64,000 bases of DNA from Cladophialophora immunda. Taxonomy: Eukaryota > Ascomycota > Eurotiomycetes > Chaetothyriales > Herpotrichiellaceae. A program made the position numbers and the translations under genes. Under the pieces are notes generated by a model. The model ran no database searches. It was not told the DNA's origin and saw nothing but the letters and a program-made list of their open reading frames with translations. Below are positions 21,027 through 32,049 of the stretch, in pieces. The stretch is taken from assembly GCF_000835495.1 (NCBI RefSeq), contig NW_015622542.1, positions 4,486,485 through 4,550,484 on the forward strand. Reading direction: 5' to 3'. Within the stretch, counting starts at the first letter, position 1; every line of letters starts with the position of its first letter.

Positions 21027-24000
21027 ATGCCGAAGAAATTGACCCACAGCGCCTATGAGGTGGGGTGGATCTGCCCGATGCTCTTAGAGCAGATCCCGGC
21101 GTTGCAGATGTTGGACGAGGAACATGAACGGCTGGCTCAGCCTGCGGGAGATCACAATGTATATACTTTGGGAAGCATCCATGGCCACAACGTTGTCATT
21201 GCGGGACTTCCCGACAACGACAACCCCTCTGCTGCCGTCGTGCTCACCCAGATGAAGATGACGTTCCCCAAACTCAAGTTTGGCCTTTTGGTTGGCATCG
21301 GGGGAGGTGTCCCCGTGAAAACTGACACCGGAATGATCAGGCTGGGGGACGTGGTGGTCAGCAAACCAGATGGTCCTAATTCCGGCGTGGTGCAATACGA
21401 CCGCGGAAAGGCCAAAGCTGGCGACTTTGAGCGTACCGGCGCTCTGGACCGGCCGCCGCAAGCGCTCCTCAATGCTGCACAGGATCTGGACTCGAAGCGC
21501 GCGAGTCTGCGGACAGATCCTGTCGCGGAGAACCTGAAACGGATCGATACCACCATCCCAGGGCTTCGCAAGTACAGATACCCTGGTGCGGCGCAAGACC
21601 TGCTTTTCGAAGCTGAGTATGAGCACGAAAGGAAAGGAAAGACTTGCGACGAGTGCGGATGCCACAAATCTCGGCTGATTCCATTTCCTGCTGACAACGA
21701 GGCGGGTGGTGGAAATGAAGCATTTGTTGTGGTGCACCGAGGGACAATTGCCTCCGGAGGGTTGGTGATGAGAAACGCCATTCTGAGAGATGAGCTCGCA
21801 AGGCAGTCCAATGCGTTGTGCTTCGAAACTGAGGCAGCCGGAGCCCTGAAGGGCTTTCCGGCCATGGTCATCCGAGGCATCTCAGACTACTCTGACTCCC
21901 ACAAGAACGATGTGTGGCATGGATACGCCGCGGCGGTGGCAGCTGCCTATGCACGGCAGCTGTTTTTCCACATGCCGATCGAGGCCATTAGTGGGTGAGT
22001 TGATCTTCTTAGGTAGCTGAATGATAGCATGGCGGCTGATTCATTGCAAGAGATCCACTAGATTTCGAGATGACGCGCCTGTGGAACACGCCGGACCCGG
22101 TCCCTCATTTTGTCGGTCGAGACATTCTCCTGACGCAGATTGCTTCGTATTTTGACAACGCTGGTGAACTCGGCACTCGTAAGCTTCCTTTAGTGCTGGC
22201 CGGCCTGGGTGGTGTGGGCAAGTCTCAGGCCGCGCTGGCATATGCACATCGCTACGCCGAACGATACATGCTCTGTTTCCAGATCGATGCTACAACCGAA
22301 CAGACCATCCTCGAAAGCTTGGCCGAAATTGCGGACATGTTCGATACAGAAGCCAGCGTTAGACAGCCCGGCAGGAATTCTCCCGCGAACAGGAAACTAG
22401 TGCCATACGTCAAGCTCCAGCTGGAACAGTGCAAGTCGAGGTGGCTGTTGATTTTCGACAATTACGACAATCCTGCGGCGGTGAGGTTGGCCCCCTTTCT
22501 CCCGAGATCACTCTTGGGAGACATCATTGTCACCTCCCGGAGGTCAGATGCCTGTGCACTTGGGCACTCGATTCCTGTCGAACCGATGGAAGATGACGAG
22601 GCGGAGGAGCTTCTGCTCAGGCTCGCGGGATACACCGTGGCTAACACGACGGCCACCGACCTAGTGTGCGCCCAAGTCGTTTCAGAATACGTGGGCAAGC
22701 TTCCCCTTGGGTTGGAGCTTGCCGCGGCCTACGCCAAACAAATCGGAGCTGGCGGCTTAAGGATGTATGCAAGCCTTGTCGAACGACAAGATGAGACAGT
22801 GCTGTATGACTCCCTGAGAGCTGGCCCAGCAGACCGTTTCCTCTCCGACTACCAACTCGGCGTTTTCGACACCTGGAGGCGTTCGTTCCGGATGATATCG
22901 GAGAGAAATCCCAATGCAGCAAAATTTCTACGATTGTGCGCCTTCTTTGACCGCTCTCAGCTGAATGCACAGCTATTCCGACACGCTGTCCGCAGAAAAT
23001 CGTTCTGGAATTCAATTGGCAGATTGGAAAGTCTCAAGCCAACTGATGCTGGAGTACCCGCTTGGCTAGTCTCGGCATGCACGAGTGGTGGTTCTTGGGA
23101 CGAAATGAAGTTCGTCAGCCTCCTGATAGAACTGAAAAACTTTTCTTTCCTCAAATGGAACACCTCTTCAAGAAGGCCCTGGAATCGGGCTGCCATGGAA
23201 GCTTCTTCTGCCGAGGCAGAAGCCCCACGAGCAGCGGATGAGGATGATCATAAAGACGAGGACGACCCTTACGACCTGTGGATTCATCCATTAGTGCATG
23301 AGTGGGCAAAGGAAAGCATGGAGGCGGAGACAAAGTCAAGCGCTGCCCTGGAAGCAGTGTGGGTTTTCATACACAGCATTGAGGATGACGCACGAGAAGC
23401 TGACGACGACCTCCTTGGGTTCAACCTCCTGCGCTCTTTTAAAGGGCCAAGACAGCGACTGCTTCTGGATTCTCATCCTAATCATCAGGATTTGAGGAAT
23501 GCGATCATGCTTGATGAGGTTCAGAGATTGGGTGGGGCTCTGGCCGGGCCGAAGGCTATGAGGAACATTTTCAGAGCTGGCCAATTCCAAACTGGTGGTG
23601 GCGGGATGGTAGACTCGTTTCTGGATCTCATGGCCATCCTCCAGGGATTCCGGACGTTTCTTGATCGGTGTCACTGTCTGGAGATGGACCCGAACGGGTC
23701 CTACTGGGTACTGCCACACTCTGCTTTTGAAGACACATATGCGATTTTAATTGCGTTCCAGGAGCGGAAGCTGCGCGCCTCCGAATGCAATATTGCGGGC
23801 GAAATATTCACCACGGCCCAACGTTTCTTGAGACAGGAGTCTGAATATGCTCACGCCTTGATATTAAATGCGACGGTGGTCAACGACGCCTCGTTCTGGG
23901 AAAAATTGGTTGAGCACGCGCCGGTGGTTAACAAGCTGATCCAAAAGCTTGAGGCTCCTCGCCTGGACAAAGAATTTTCAATCCTCACCGTTGCTGCCTG

Positions 24001-25302
24001 CGCGCAACTTTCAATTTCTTACGCTTATGCCGTGGGTGTGTCCCATCACAATAACACGAACCCCCTGGCGGACCCGATGAATTGGTTGGATGATGATCGC
24101 CATCGAGCAATCCGAGTCATCTCGTCCGTCGGCCAGACCGCGCTACGCAACTTGGAGATGATCAAATCATATCAAGACGCGTTCGAAGGCAAGATCCGCA
24201 TTTCCGAACGGACAATCTCCAAAAGTGTTCAGTGGCCACTCCAGATGAGCTATGCCTTCGCCTGCCTGCGGGAAGGACGCCCCAATGAGGCTGGACCGAT
24301 CTTCGAGGCAGGAATTTCGAACACTCAGTCGCTCCATGGCCCCCGGGCGGCCTTGGCTTTCGCCACCGAAGTTGGGCTGGCGATGGACGTACAGTTGAAA
24401 ATAGGCGCCGAGCAATTGGCTTTTCGTTCACACTACGTCGAAGCTGTTGGCACGGACATTTCTCATGACGACCGAAATCACTGGCTCGACTTTTTCGACT
24501 TGGCCGCAGAGATAGATCCGTCACTCGTCGAAAAGTTTTCAAGGGACAACAGAGCTCCAAGAGATAAGGTCAACAAATGGTCCAGTATTGCACTGCAAGG
24601 GAGAAAGCGTCTCGGGGAAGGACCTGCGGCAGCAGATCACACCGAGAAAAGCTCCTTTGATGAAGACCGTCAACCGCAGCCGTCCACCTGGGGCTCTCGG
24701 GGCATCGAACTAGAACCGCGTATAGGTCGCCTCAACTGGCCAACGCGATCGCTGGACGATGACATTGCCAAGTCGTCGGCAATGCTGAAGCAAAAGTATA
24801 CGCAGTTCAAATCCAGCGTGCCAACGTACGCGACCGCCACTTTAGCCACCGAACTCGTCAGCGACCTGGATAATAAAACTTTACCACCACGAGCATCAGC
24901 ATCTACTTCCGAGCCGAACACGGCAGCAATCGAGGAGCGAAGGGCCGAGTTCACTTCCACCCTTTATCCCACGAGCAACAGAACGCAGGTCGACCCGCGC
25001 AGTAACCAGGTCTTTGTGGAGACACTGACTGGAAAGACCATCGTCCTTCCCTTTGACCCGTTTGAGACGGTCAGTGCATTCAAAGACAGAATAACCGACA
25101 GAGAAGGCATCCCGGCGGATATGCAGCGCATCATTTTTGCCGGCAAGCAACTTGAGGACGGCCGAACATTGTCAGATTACAATGTGTACGTGGCACAAGA
25201 TCCTCGCTCCCTTCGCTGCTTGGTTTTGCTAACGATGAAATGTTTGTGTGTAGCCAACGAAACAACACCCTTCACCTCGTGCTGAGGTTGAGGGGAGGTT
25301 AA
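21027..25302 (+). CDS. PNP-UDP phosphorylase-like / NB-ARC receptor with C-terminal ubiquitin domain
   Basis: Three exons (21027-21994, 22051-25185, 25254-25302) join in phase to 1,383 residues. Residues 1-322 are a PNP_UDP_1 nucleoside-phosphorylase-like domain ([47 protein letters not shown]), a frequent N-terminal effector or sensor in fungal NLRs. NB-ARC follows: P-loop GLGGVGKS near 374, Walker [10 protein letters not shown] near 455, [10 protein letters not shown] near 540. A helical, perhaps TPR-like, region runs to about 1,200. The last 76 residues are ubiquitin: 52 of 76 positions identical by eye to the canonical sequence. Hydrophobic-patch Leu8, Ile44 and Val70 and Lys11, 27 and 48 are kept; Lys6, 29, 33 and 63 are replaced. 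Spliced exon 3 ends in LRLRGG directly before TAA. The ubiquitin fusion is seen; its role is unknown. Confidence 0.85.
25186..25253 (+). other. 68-bp intron inside the ubiquitin domain
   Basis: Donor GTACGT after the codons for DYN, branch-like GCTAAC, acceptor TGTAG. Removal restores the ubiquitin C-terminal strand and GlyGly. Retention would instead give 33 unrelated residues and a stop at 25285, so the splice decides whether the protein has a conjugation-type tail. Confidence 0.8.
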
Positions 25303-26517
25303 AGTGGGTTGCTTAGCATTCGAAACATACCACACGGCTTTCGCAGGAGACGTACTACAACTTTTGACAGAGTTACCGTTTGGACATTGGACATGGTCTG
25401 GAGCGGGCTCTTTATGAGGCCGAAAGGAGCCTGTTGAGATCATCATCAACCTGATGGATGTCGGCGACATCACGAAGGCCAAATACCTCAACGTTGCCGT
25501 TGAAATGGCCACTGCGCAAATTGTGCGATTTTTTTCACGGCACTCGTGCCGACACCCTAACCTTGCAGCTGCGACGTGATGTGAAGTCATATCATATTCT
25601 ACCTATCCAAATCACAACGCCTCACGACTGCATAACCTCATCAGGATCTCTGATCGACCGAGATCGACCGAAGTGTGGAGATTCGACCTGACCTCGAAAA
25701 ATGAGCACGGCGATGGATCAGGCACACTACAGTCAGCAAGAGCAAAGGGTACTAAGAAGCGGTCTGGGCCATCAGGTCGAAGTGGTCAGAAAACGGGCAA
25801 CTGCCAAGGATCCTTACAAGATCCAAATGAGATTGTGATCCGATTCACAAGATTTATTCGAGAAAGCTTTGCCATGTTGAGTCTGCAACTCAGGAAGAGA
25901 AAGTACAAGTATGTACAAGTGCTGACCTCCCATTTCCCGCTGATTGTGGTCGAGTGTCCCAAGGCTTCAGCTGCTGTCCCAACCGAGATGACGGCGTATC
26001 AGACCGTCACAGCTGTGAGGCCCAGATTGTGAAACAGTGTCGTGAGGTGCTGAGCGACATTATCCTTCTTTGATCAAACCCGTCTTCTTGTCCAGGACGA
26101 GGAAATCAGTACCATTGTAAGTGACGGAGTCGCCTTGCCTCAACGTGCTACCCAATCTCAATGTCAGTCGGTTTTCTTTTCGTGAAAACAGGAGCCCGCC
26201 GTACCAAGTTCCAAAAAGCCCTCGGGTCTCAGTTGGATTTCAAGGCAAATCTTCGGCCTTCGATACGAAGCTCGTCGCGGCCGGCGCTTTATTTCTCTAA
26301 CGTCTACTTGTACAAGTATGAATGGAAGTTAAGGTGAACCTCCCTAAACCGTTTCAAGATCCCAGCGGAGAGTCCGAGGGTGAGGGGTGATAAAGCGGCA
26401 CGGTTGGGGAGAGTCGCACGTGAGCTCCGAGTACTTTTTACTCATCTTTTACCGCCAAGATGTTGACATTCCCTGGCCAAGGAAGCCTCATCCGCTAATA
26501 TGTATGGCCTCATCCCG
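25303..26517. other. intergenic, no gene seen
   Basis: A 1.2-kb gap between convergent genes. The open frame at 25673-26032 has no signature, and I see no repeat or relic that I can name. Confidence 0.45.
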
Positions 26518-27204
26518 CTAATGTTCTGGCCTCCTCCTCGCAACAGAACGTCGTTTCGATGCACGAGTCCATTGGGGATCGTCGCTGGTATCTCGTTGTT
26601 CTCCACTCGTGGGCAAGAGATCTTCGAAGCCCAAGGTCTTCTGTTGCTCCACTGAACCTGGTGCTGATGCTGTTGTATTGGGCATACCCACGCGCGTATC
26701 CTGACGGGTAGGCGATGTATCTGGAGAGCGACGCTCGACTTCTAAGAAAGAGTTAGCTGCCACCCTCCTATCAACATCGGCTCTTGCATGGACCTCACCC
26801 GGGACCAGGACCTTTCTTTTAGGAGCTTGTCGAGTCTTTTGGGGCACATAGGCTTTAAAGGCGAAACGATGTTGCTGAGAATTGGGCATTGTGGCTTCCT
26901 TGCCAGCCGCTCTTTCCGTGGTTAATGAGGCCGAGGTTTGAGGCGTTGGAAGAGGCGGAATGGTGGCTGGCTTGACGGTCGCCAGGCTCTCTGTCTCACC
27001 CTCGTCCCTCTGCTGCTCCTCTCCCTCAGCGACATCGGTGAGATCAACGCAATTTTTGAACCGTCTCTCTGCGTCATCCTTCCGTCGGTCCATGTCCAAC
27101 CTCCATTTCTTCAGCTCCCATTCTTCCTGCTTCAATTCCCATTCGCGCTCCTCAAATTCCATTGACCGGTCGAAGTCCGCTTGCCACTGCGTTCTGGGGT
27201 CCAT
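26518..27204 (-). CDS. hypothetical charged protein with N-terminal helix
   Basis: The open frame extends upstream without ATG; the first ATG at 27204 (MDPRTQWQADF) gives 228 residues. Residues 10-50 are a strongly charged single helix or coiled coil (EFEEREWELKQEEWELKKW). The rest is disordered, rich in Pro, Ser, Thr and Arg, and ends in an Arg-rich tail (KRRSVARRRPEH) that could be a nuclear signal. No enzyme, membrane or secretion signal is seen. I do not recognise it. Biased composition in one frame supports a gene over chance, but only moderately. Confidence 0.45.
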   Translation of the reverse strand: MDPRTQWQADFDRSMEFEEREWELKQEEWELKKWRLDMDRRKDDAERRFKNCVDLTDVAEGEEQQRDEGETESLATVKPATIPPLPTPQTSASLTTERAAGKEATMPNSQQHRFAFKAYVPQKTRQAPKRKVLVPGEVHARADVDRRVAANSFLEVERRSPDTSPTRQDTRVGMPNTTASAPGSVEQQKTLGFEDLLPTSGEQRDTSDDPQWTRASKRRSVARRRPEH

Positions 27205-28102
27205 TTGTGCTTCTGGTGAATATTCCTTCCAAATTTGGAGAGTGTTTGGCAGAGATAAGTGGCAGGCTGTGCGAGTCAATATGGGTAAGTGGCACGGGGT
27301 TGCAGACGAGCTCGTTGAGAAGAGCGAAAGGAATAAAAATCAAAGATATCAGCCAGGTGTTTGGCTTTTAAGTGTAAACGCGGGGCATCCACCTCAGAAG
27401 ACTATGGGCTTCTTCTTCTGGCGGTCTGCAGTCTCCCTTCTTTTCCTCTTTCTCTTACCTGACGGTATATCCTGTTTATTCTCGTGGTTGGCTAGGTGCG
27501 CAGGCTTCCCGACTGCATGGGCATTCGAAGGGCCGGTGCACCGAAGGCTGAGTCCATTTACATGTGAATCCTGTGATTGCTAGACGGCAACAGTGACGCA
27601 CTTGTGAGGTTGACTGCAGTTGTGGTGCGGCTTCCCATGGTTAGTCTGAGCGCAGGCTATACTGCACGGGTTCAGACTTGCAGGGGATGTGTTTGCGAGA
27701 TCTGAACAAGGAGAATGTGATGGGTAGAGAGAGCAGCAGGGTGCGGTGGAAGCCGCGCGTAGAATGAGCAGTGGCCACGATTGATTGCCACGCCAACCGT
27801 GAAGCGTAAACAATGACGCCCAACATCTCCACAATTCACTCGCCGCTCACTCGTCGCTCTGAGTCGCTGCCCTTCTCGTATTGTGCCAGCTGGAGCCTGG
27901 AGTCTGATTGTACCACGACATCTCGCTGCCAGCTCATCCCGCGCGCAGCCTGAATCTCTCGTCACCTGCTCTGTTCTCGCGCTTTGGATCTGAATCATCG
28001 TCTTCACGCCGACAATGTCATCCCCAAGTCTCGAGTGACCATAGTCAGTCCTTCGCACACCATCACACCGACTGCACCGCCTGATCAGCTTGTTGCACGA
28101 AA
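27205..28102. other. divergent intergenic region
   Basis: About 0.9 kb between the charged protein and the 540-residue protein. It is pyrimidine-rich toward the right-hand start. No gene is evident. Confidence 0.45.
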
Positions 28103-29725
28103 ATGGCTGCGATGATGGAACATTCAGGCGGGTTTCCAGGCTCCTATCTGCCCGAGAACAAGATTTCACTCCACTGTGCGCGATTCAAAGCCTCTCCGTT
28201 TCTGCCACCCTCCGAAAGCAATCCTACTCCCGACTCTTCGTCTGCCTGGTCGCAACCACGGGCCTTGAGACCACTAGCGACGGGAAACGGCCTTCACACA
28301 CCAGACGACGATCAACTACACAGCCGCAAGCGACCGCGGCTAGACACAAAATCCGTCTGCGATGACTCCTACACCACATCAGAGACCGCCTTCTGGCGAG
28401 AAGCCCTCAGCCCTCCACCACTCGTCAACACCAACTACCGTATCGCAGGTGGCTTGGATACGCCTACCGCCCTAGACATCCAGAAAGAAGAGGACGCCCA
28501 CGAGTTCGACTATGAGATCGACTGCAGACCGAACAGGTACAACAGCCAAAATCCATTCCCGCCTTCCACGTCATACTGTCCGCAGACACCAGCCCCAGAT
28601 CGGTCCCGAAGAAATAAACGGAGGTTGTCGCCTCCGGCGCCACCGATGAAGAGCTGGGGAAAGACAGTATGGGCTTTGACCGGTGGGTTGGCAGGTAAAG
28701 TCTTCAATTTCTGTTGGAACACTACCTTCAAGGGCTTTTACGCCGGCGGGGGCAACGGTTACCAGTTCGACATTGGACCCGCGGACGTGGGATCGTCTAG
28801 CATTTGGACGGAAGTCGATTCCAAAAGTGATTTGTTCCGTAATAATGACACTGTTGGCGACTCGAGACGATTTGACCGAGAGCGGACCCCGGTTCCAGGT
28901 GGATTCCCTGGAGACACTCCCGAATTCATCGAGGACTACATGTCTAGACTGTCTGTTCAACCCAGGCAGGAGAACAATGTAACCCCGACCATCATACCAG
29001 ATCAAGATTCTCCATCAATCTCCCGCTACAACAGCTGGGTAGTCGTTGATGATGCCAACCCCCTGTCGCCCTCAACGGAATCTAGTCCTGTCCGCAAGAA
29101 ATCGCGAGCAAGCACGGCAAATCTTCATGCATCCCGCCCGTCGTCGGCTCCCCGACACTCAAGTCACCCTGTATCTCGTCCTCGCTTAACACCTCGATCA
29201 TCGACGACAAGGTCGTCAGCTTCATATGCGTCGCCGCGGGTATCAATGTGCGCCAGCACCAGCACCATCGGCTCAGCACAGCAGCAATCGTGGATCTCTA
29301 TTCCCGCACCTTCCACCATCGACCAGCACCACAATTCAGACAAACCTTCAAAGCGCCCAAGTGGTATTTCCAGCGTCCACAGAGCCTCGCTCTCCACCTC
29401 TCGGCGGCTGTCATCTGCTTCAGTCACCACATCACCGAAGCAGTCTCCCGAGATCCGCAAATTCGAACAGAAACTTCGTCGGAAAGAAGCCAAGCAAGAT
29501 GCCACGATGAATCGTTTTAACATGCAATTGCAAGCGATGATAAAGGAAGGGCAGGCAGCTTTGGGGAGTCGGATTGAGGTTGAAGTTGAAGATTACCAGA
29601 ATAACGGGGATGTGGATGAGGGATACTTCGACGACGGGCTGCTCGATAGAGATGCGTTGAAGGAGTCGAGGGACTGGGACAGAGGCGATGGAAGGACAAC
29701 CTCTGGTCTAGGAGCTTGGTCGTAG
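28103..29725 (+). CDS. conserved-looking disordered protein with a WGKTVWALTGG block
   Basis: A single 540-residue frame from ATG MAAMMEHSGG. Most is low-complexity (Ser, Pro, Arg) and predicted disordered. A compact Trp/Gly/aromatic block at about residues 184-216 (WGKTVWALTGGLAGKVFNFC and following GFYAGGGNGY) looks folded or membrane-associating. Basic clusters (RSRRNKRR, SRKRPRLD) could be nuclear signals, and a short charged helix precedes the acidic C-terminus. I recall this pattern from unnamed proteins in Pezizomycotina but cannot attach a function. An open frame in another phase (through 29769-30149), Arg-rich, directly follows the stop, so a missed intron or frame change near the 3' end is possible. 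Confidence 0.7.
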   Translation: MAAMMEHSGGFPGSYLPENKISLHCARFKASPFLPPSESNPTPDSSSAWSQPRALRPLATGNGLHTPDDDQLHSRKRPRLDTKSVCDDSYTTSETAFWREALSPPPLVNTNYRIAGGLDTPTALDIQKEEDAHEFDYEIDCRPNRYNSQNPFPPSTSYCPQTPAPDRSRRNKRRLSPPAPPMKSWGKTVWALTGGLAGKVFNFCWNTTFKGFYAGGGNGYQFDIGPADVGSSSIWTEVDSKSDLFRNNDTVGDSRRFDRERTPVPGGFPGDTPEFIEDYMSRLSVQPRQENNVTPTIIPDQDSPSISRYNSWVVVDDANPLSPSTESSPVRKKSRASTANLHASRPSSAPRHSSHPVSRPRLTPRSSTTRSSASYASPRVSMCASTSTIGSAQQQSWISIPAPSTIDQHHNSDKPSKRPSGISSVHRASLSTSRRLSSASVTTSPKQSPEIRKFEQKLRRKEAKQDATMNRFNMQLQAMIKEGQAALGSRIEVEVEDYQNNGDVDEGYFDDGLLDRDALKESRDWDRGDGRTTSGLGAWS

Positions 29726-30365
29726 TGCGATTCGCTTCTGGAAGCCAAGTGGGAGGTCGAGATCCAAGATGGCTACGAGACAGAGTGCGAGGACTGGTGC
29801 GAGATCTCGGCTGCTGGATCGGTCTAGATTCATTGGAGAGTCGGAACGTTGTGCGACTGCAACGCCAAGGTCGAGAGATGTTGTGAGCAAGAGTCTTGCC
29901 CGACGAGAACCCTCGAAACCAGCCAGACGGAGAACTGACAGGTGCACGGGCAGCTCACAACATTCCGGGGTGTTTGCGGAGCGAAGGGAGGCAGAGAGGT
30001 CAGTCCCTGCCCCTTTCGCTTTTCTTGTTCATATTGCCTTCAGTGCCATCTCTTTTCCTTTCTTGAGACGTGTCAGACATGATACCCCCAACGATAAATC
30101 CCCAATTGAACGATTTCCACATTTTGTGTGCATTTACTATATCGCGTGATGGGATGTAACGTAGCTTCAAAGTCAGAGGGGAGACTGGCATGGCGGAGCC
30201 ATGGCTGGTTGGACTGGCGTAGAGTCCAGTCTTAATTCTTAAAAGTTGGCAACGCTGTGTTTATTGCTCAAAGGACACGTCCTGAGTTAGCAACAAACGA
30301 GATGAGTGATAGCTGGGAAGTCGGTCGGTGTAGTGGCAATCTCACCCTCTGTGAGGACAAGCCCG
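29726..30365. other. intergenic, with an Arg-rich open frame of doubtful status
   Basis: The plus-strand frame at 29769-30149 starts with ATG (MATRQSARTGARSR) and is Arg/Ser-rich for about 65 residues. It may be an alternative C-terminus of the preceding gene, or chance. Confidence 0.3.
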
Positions 30366-31589
30366 TCAAGTCAATACAAGATCTTGGTGCCGGTTGAACT
30401 GCGGCTTTGGGCGATTCGAAAAGTTGCTCGCGTGGGGATGAGATTCAGCTTTTCCCAAGATTGTCTCTGCAGAGTACGGCGTAGGCAAGCTCGCTGTCTG
30501 TCCCATCTCGTTTGTTGTTCCAGAGGCGGAGAGTAGAGAATGGCGTATGGCTGTGAGACGCGCGATTCGTGCCTGATGTTGAGACACCAAAGATTGCAGT
30601 TGGCGCATTGGCTGATCGGGGTCGTCTTCTGCATCGGCCACCCTGGCCGCCAACGGTACGATGCCCCTGTTGTCGGGTGCAGACTGGCAGGGTTCTCCAA
30701 AAGGCCATTCTGGGAGGTCTCGGGCAGAAGCTGGATTTGTCGAAGGTGGGACGCCCTCGAAGATATACCTTGCCCAGCGACGATCACCTGCGAATGCAAG
30801 ATTAATCCGTTCACTGAGCAGCTTGTACTCCGTTGCAGATAGAACGTTCTCGGTGTCATCTGGGGCGGACTTGTGCAGGGATATGTCGTGCAAACCGCTT
30901 GTAACGTCCTTCCGTATCTGTGCTAACATTCGCGTATAAGCTGTCGCCTTCTCGTCGAGTTCCTGGCGTTTGCGGAGCGAGCGCTGCAGAGAGACACGAT
31001 GGGCAAGAATCAAGGGTACCAAGGAGTCCGCATCTTGGTGCGTGCCTGCCGCGGTGCTCCTGTTCGGGCGCGCAACAGCATGTGTGTTCTGGTTGACTTG
31101 TCTGTTGTTGACTCCGCTCTGGTCCTGCGCCATCGTTTTCCTGACCACAAGCATTGCAAACCTCGCAATCAATTCCTCAAACTTGTCACCTTTGCATTCA
31201 TCCAGCATTGTCTTTCGTAGCACCGTTTCTCTCGGCAACGCGCCGCTCTGCTTCAACTCCGTAAGCCATTTGTATAACCCAGCTCTCAAATCCCTCGACT
31301 GGATCGGCGTTGCAGGAGGAAAGCACGACGAGAGTCTCGAGGCCGCCTCGGAGGGGGAATAAAGGCGGAATAGGTGGTAGAGTGCCCATTCTAAGGATTT
31401 TGTGCGGTTCTGGGGTAGGGCTGGTGTTGTGCTTGTATTGGTGGAGGCTTTTGTGGGAGGAAGGAATATCGATTCGGAGATGTTGGGCCAGTCTGAGAGG
31501 AGGTCGAGGTTAAGGAGGTGCAAGGCATGGACAAAGATTGCACTGTTGTTTCGAGGATGCCATTGGGTTTGTGACGAGGAGGGATCCAT
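30366..31589 (-). CDS. HAUS augmin-like complex subunit 6 N-terminal domain protein
   Basis: A 407-residue uninterrupted frame from ATG MDPSSSQTQW. The first 150 residues match the HAUS6 N-terminal domain: SLEWALYHLFRLYSP, then LRAGLYKWLTELKQSG and the signature ETVLRKTMLDECKGDKFEEL followed by IARFAMLVVRK. The remainder is helical with coiled-coil character. Augmin recruits gamma-tubulin to existing microtubules for branching nucleation in the spindle; filamentous ascomycetes have augmin-type subunits. The protein is shorter than animal HAUS6, as usual for fungal forms. It acts at the spindle or cytoplasmic microtubules by family inference. Confidence 0.8.
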   Translation of the reverse strand: MDPSSSQTQWHPRNNSAIFVHALHLLNLDLLSDWPNISESIFLPPTKASTNTSTTPALPQNRTKSLEWALYHLFRLYSPSEAASRLSSCFPPATPIQSRDLRAGLYKWLTELKQSGALPRETVLRKTMLDECKGDKFEELIARFAMLVVRKTMAQDQSGVNNRQVNQNTHAVARPNRSTAAGTHQDADSLVPLILAHRVSLQRSLRKRQELDEKATAYTRMLAQIRKDVTSGLHDISLHKSAPDDTENVLSATEYKLLSERINLAFAGDRRWARYIFEGVPPSTNPASARDLPEWPFGEPCQSAPDNRGIVPLAARVADAEDDPDQPMRQLQSLVSQHQARIARLTAIRHSLLSASGTTNEMGQTASLPTPYSAETILGKAESHPHASNFSNRPKPQFNRHQDLVLT

Positions 31590-32049
31590 GTCAAATCAAG
31601 GCAGTTGAACACGAGGGGCATGGTTTATTGCAAGCGATTGGTGTGACTGCGAGGCACTCGGCCCCAAGTTCCCCTTGGGCTGGTGAGGCAGCCTCGCCAG
31701 GCAATTTACCCCGTGTTTAGGCGAGCCTTGCCCAGAAACCCCCTTTTCTGCTCGTAGCTCCTAGGGGTCAGGATGAGGTAGTGATACACTCTGCCTGCAC
31801 TTTCTCAGACTGTGAGACTGAGACACCCAAAGACCAATCAGTCATCTCTTGGGAGCTTCAGGCGGCCTATATCGATACGAGGTTCTCGTTTCAGAGTGGT
31901 AACAATACGAGGTTGCTACGATATAACTCTCACTGTCTGCCCGATCATTTTCAGCACCGCCCAGTTTTCCTCCTGTAGATCCAAGCATTCCTTAACAGAC
32001 ATAGTTCGGGTATTGTTCGCCACGGCGTTGGCGAATATCTGCCGTGACC
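31590..32049. other. divergent intergenic region
   Basis: Separates the HAUS6-like and HET genes, which point away from each other. No coding signature. Confidence 0.5.
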
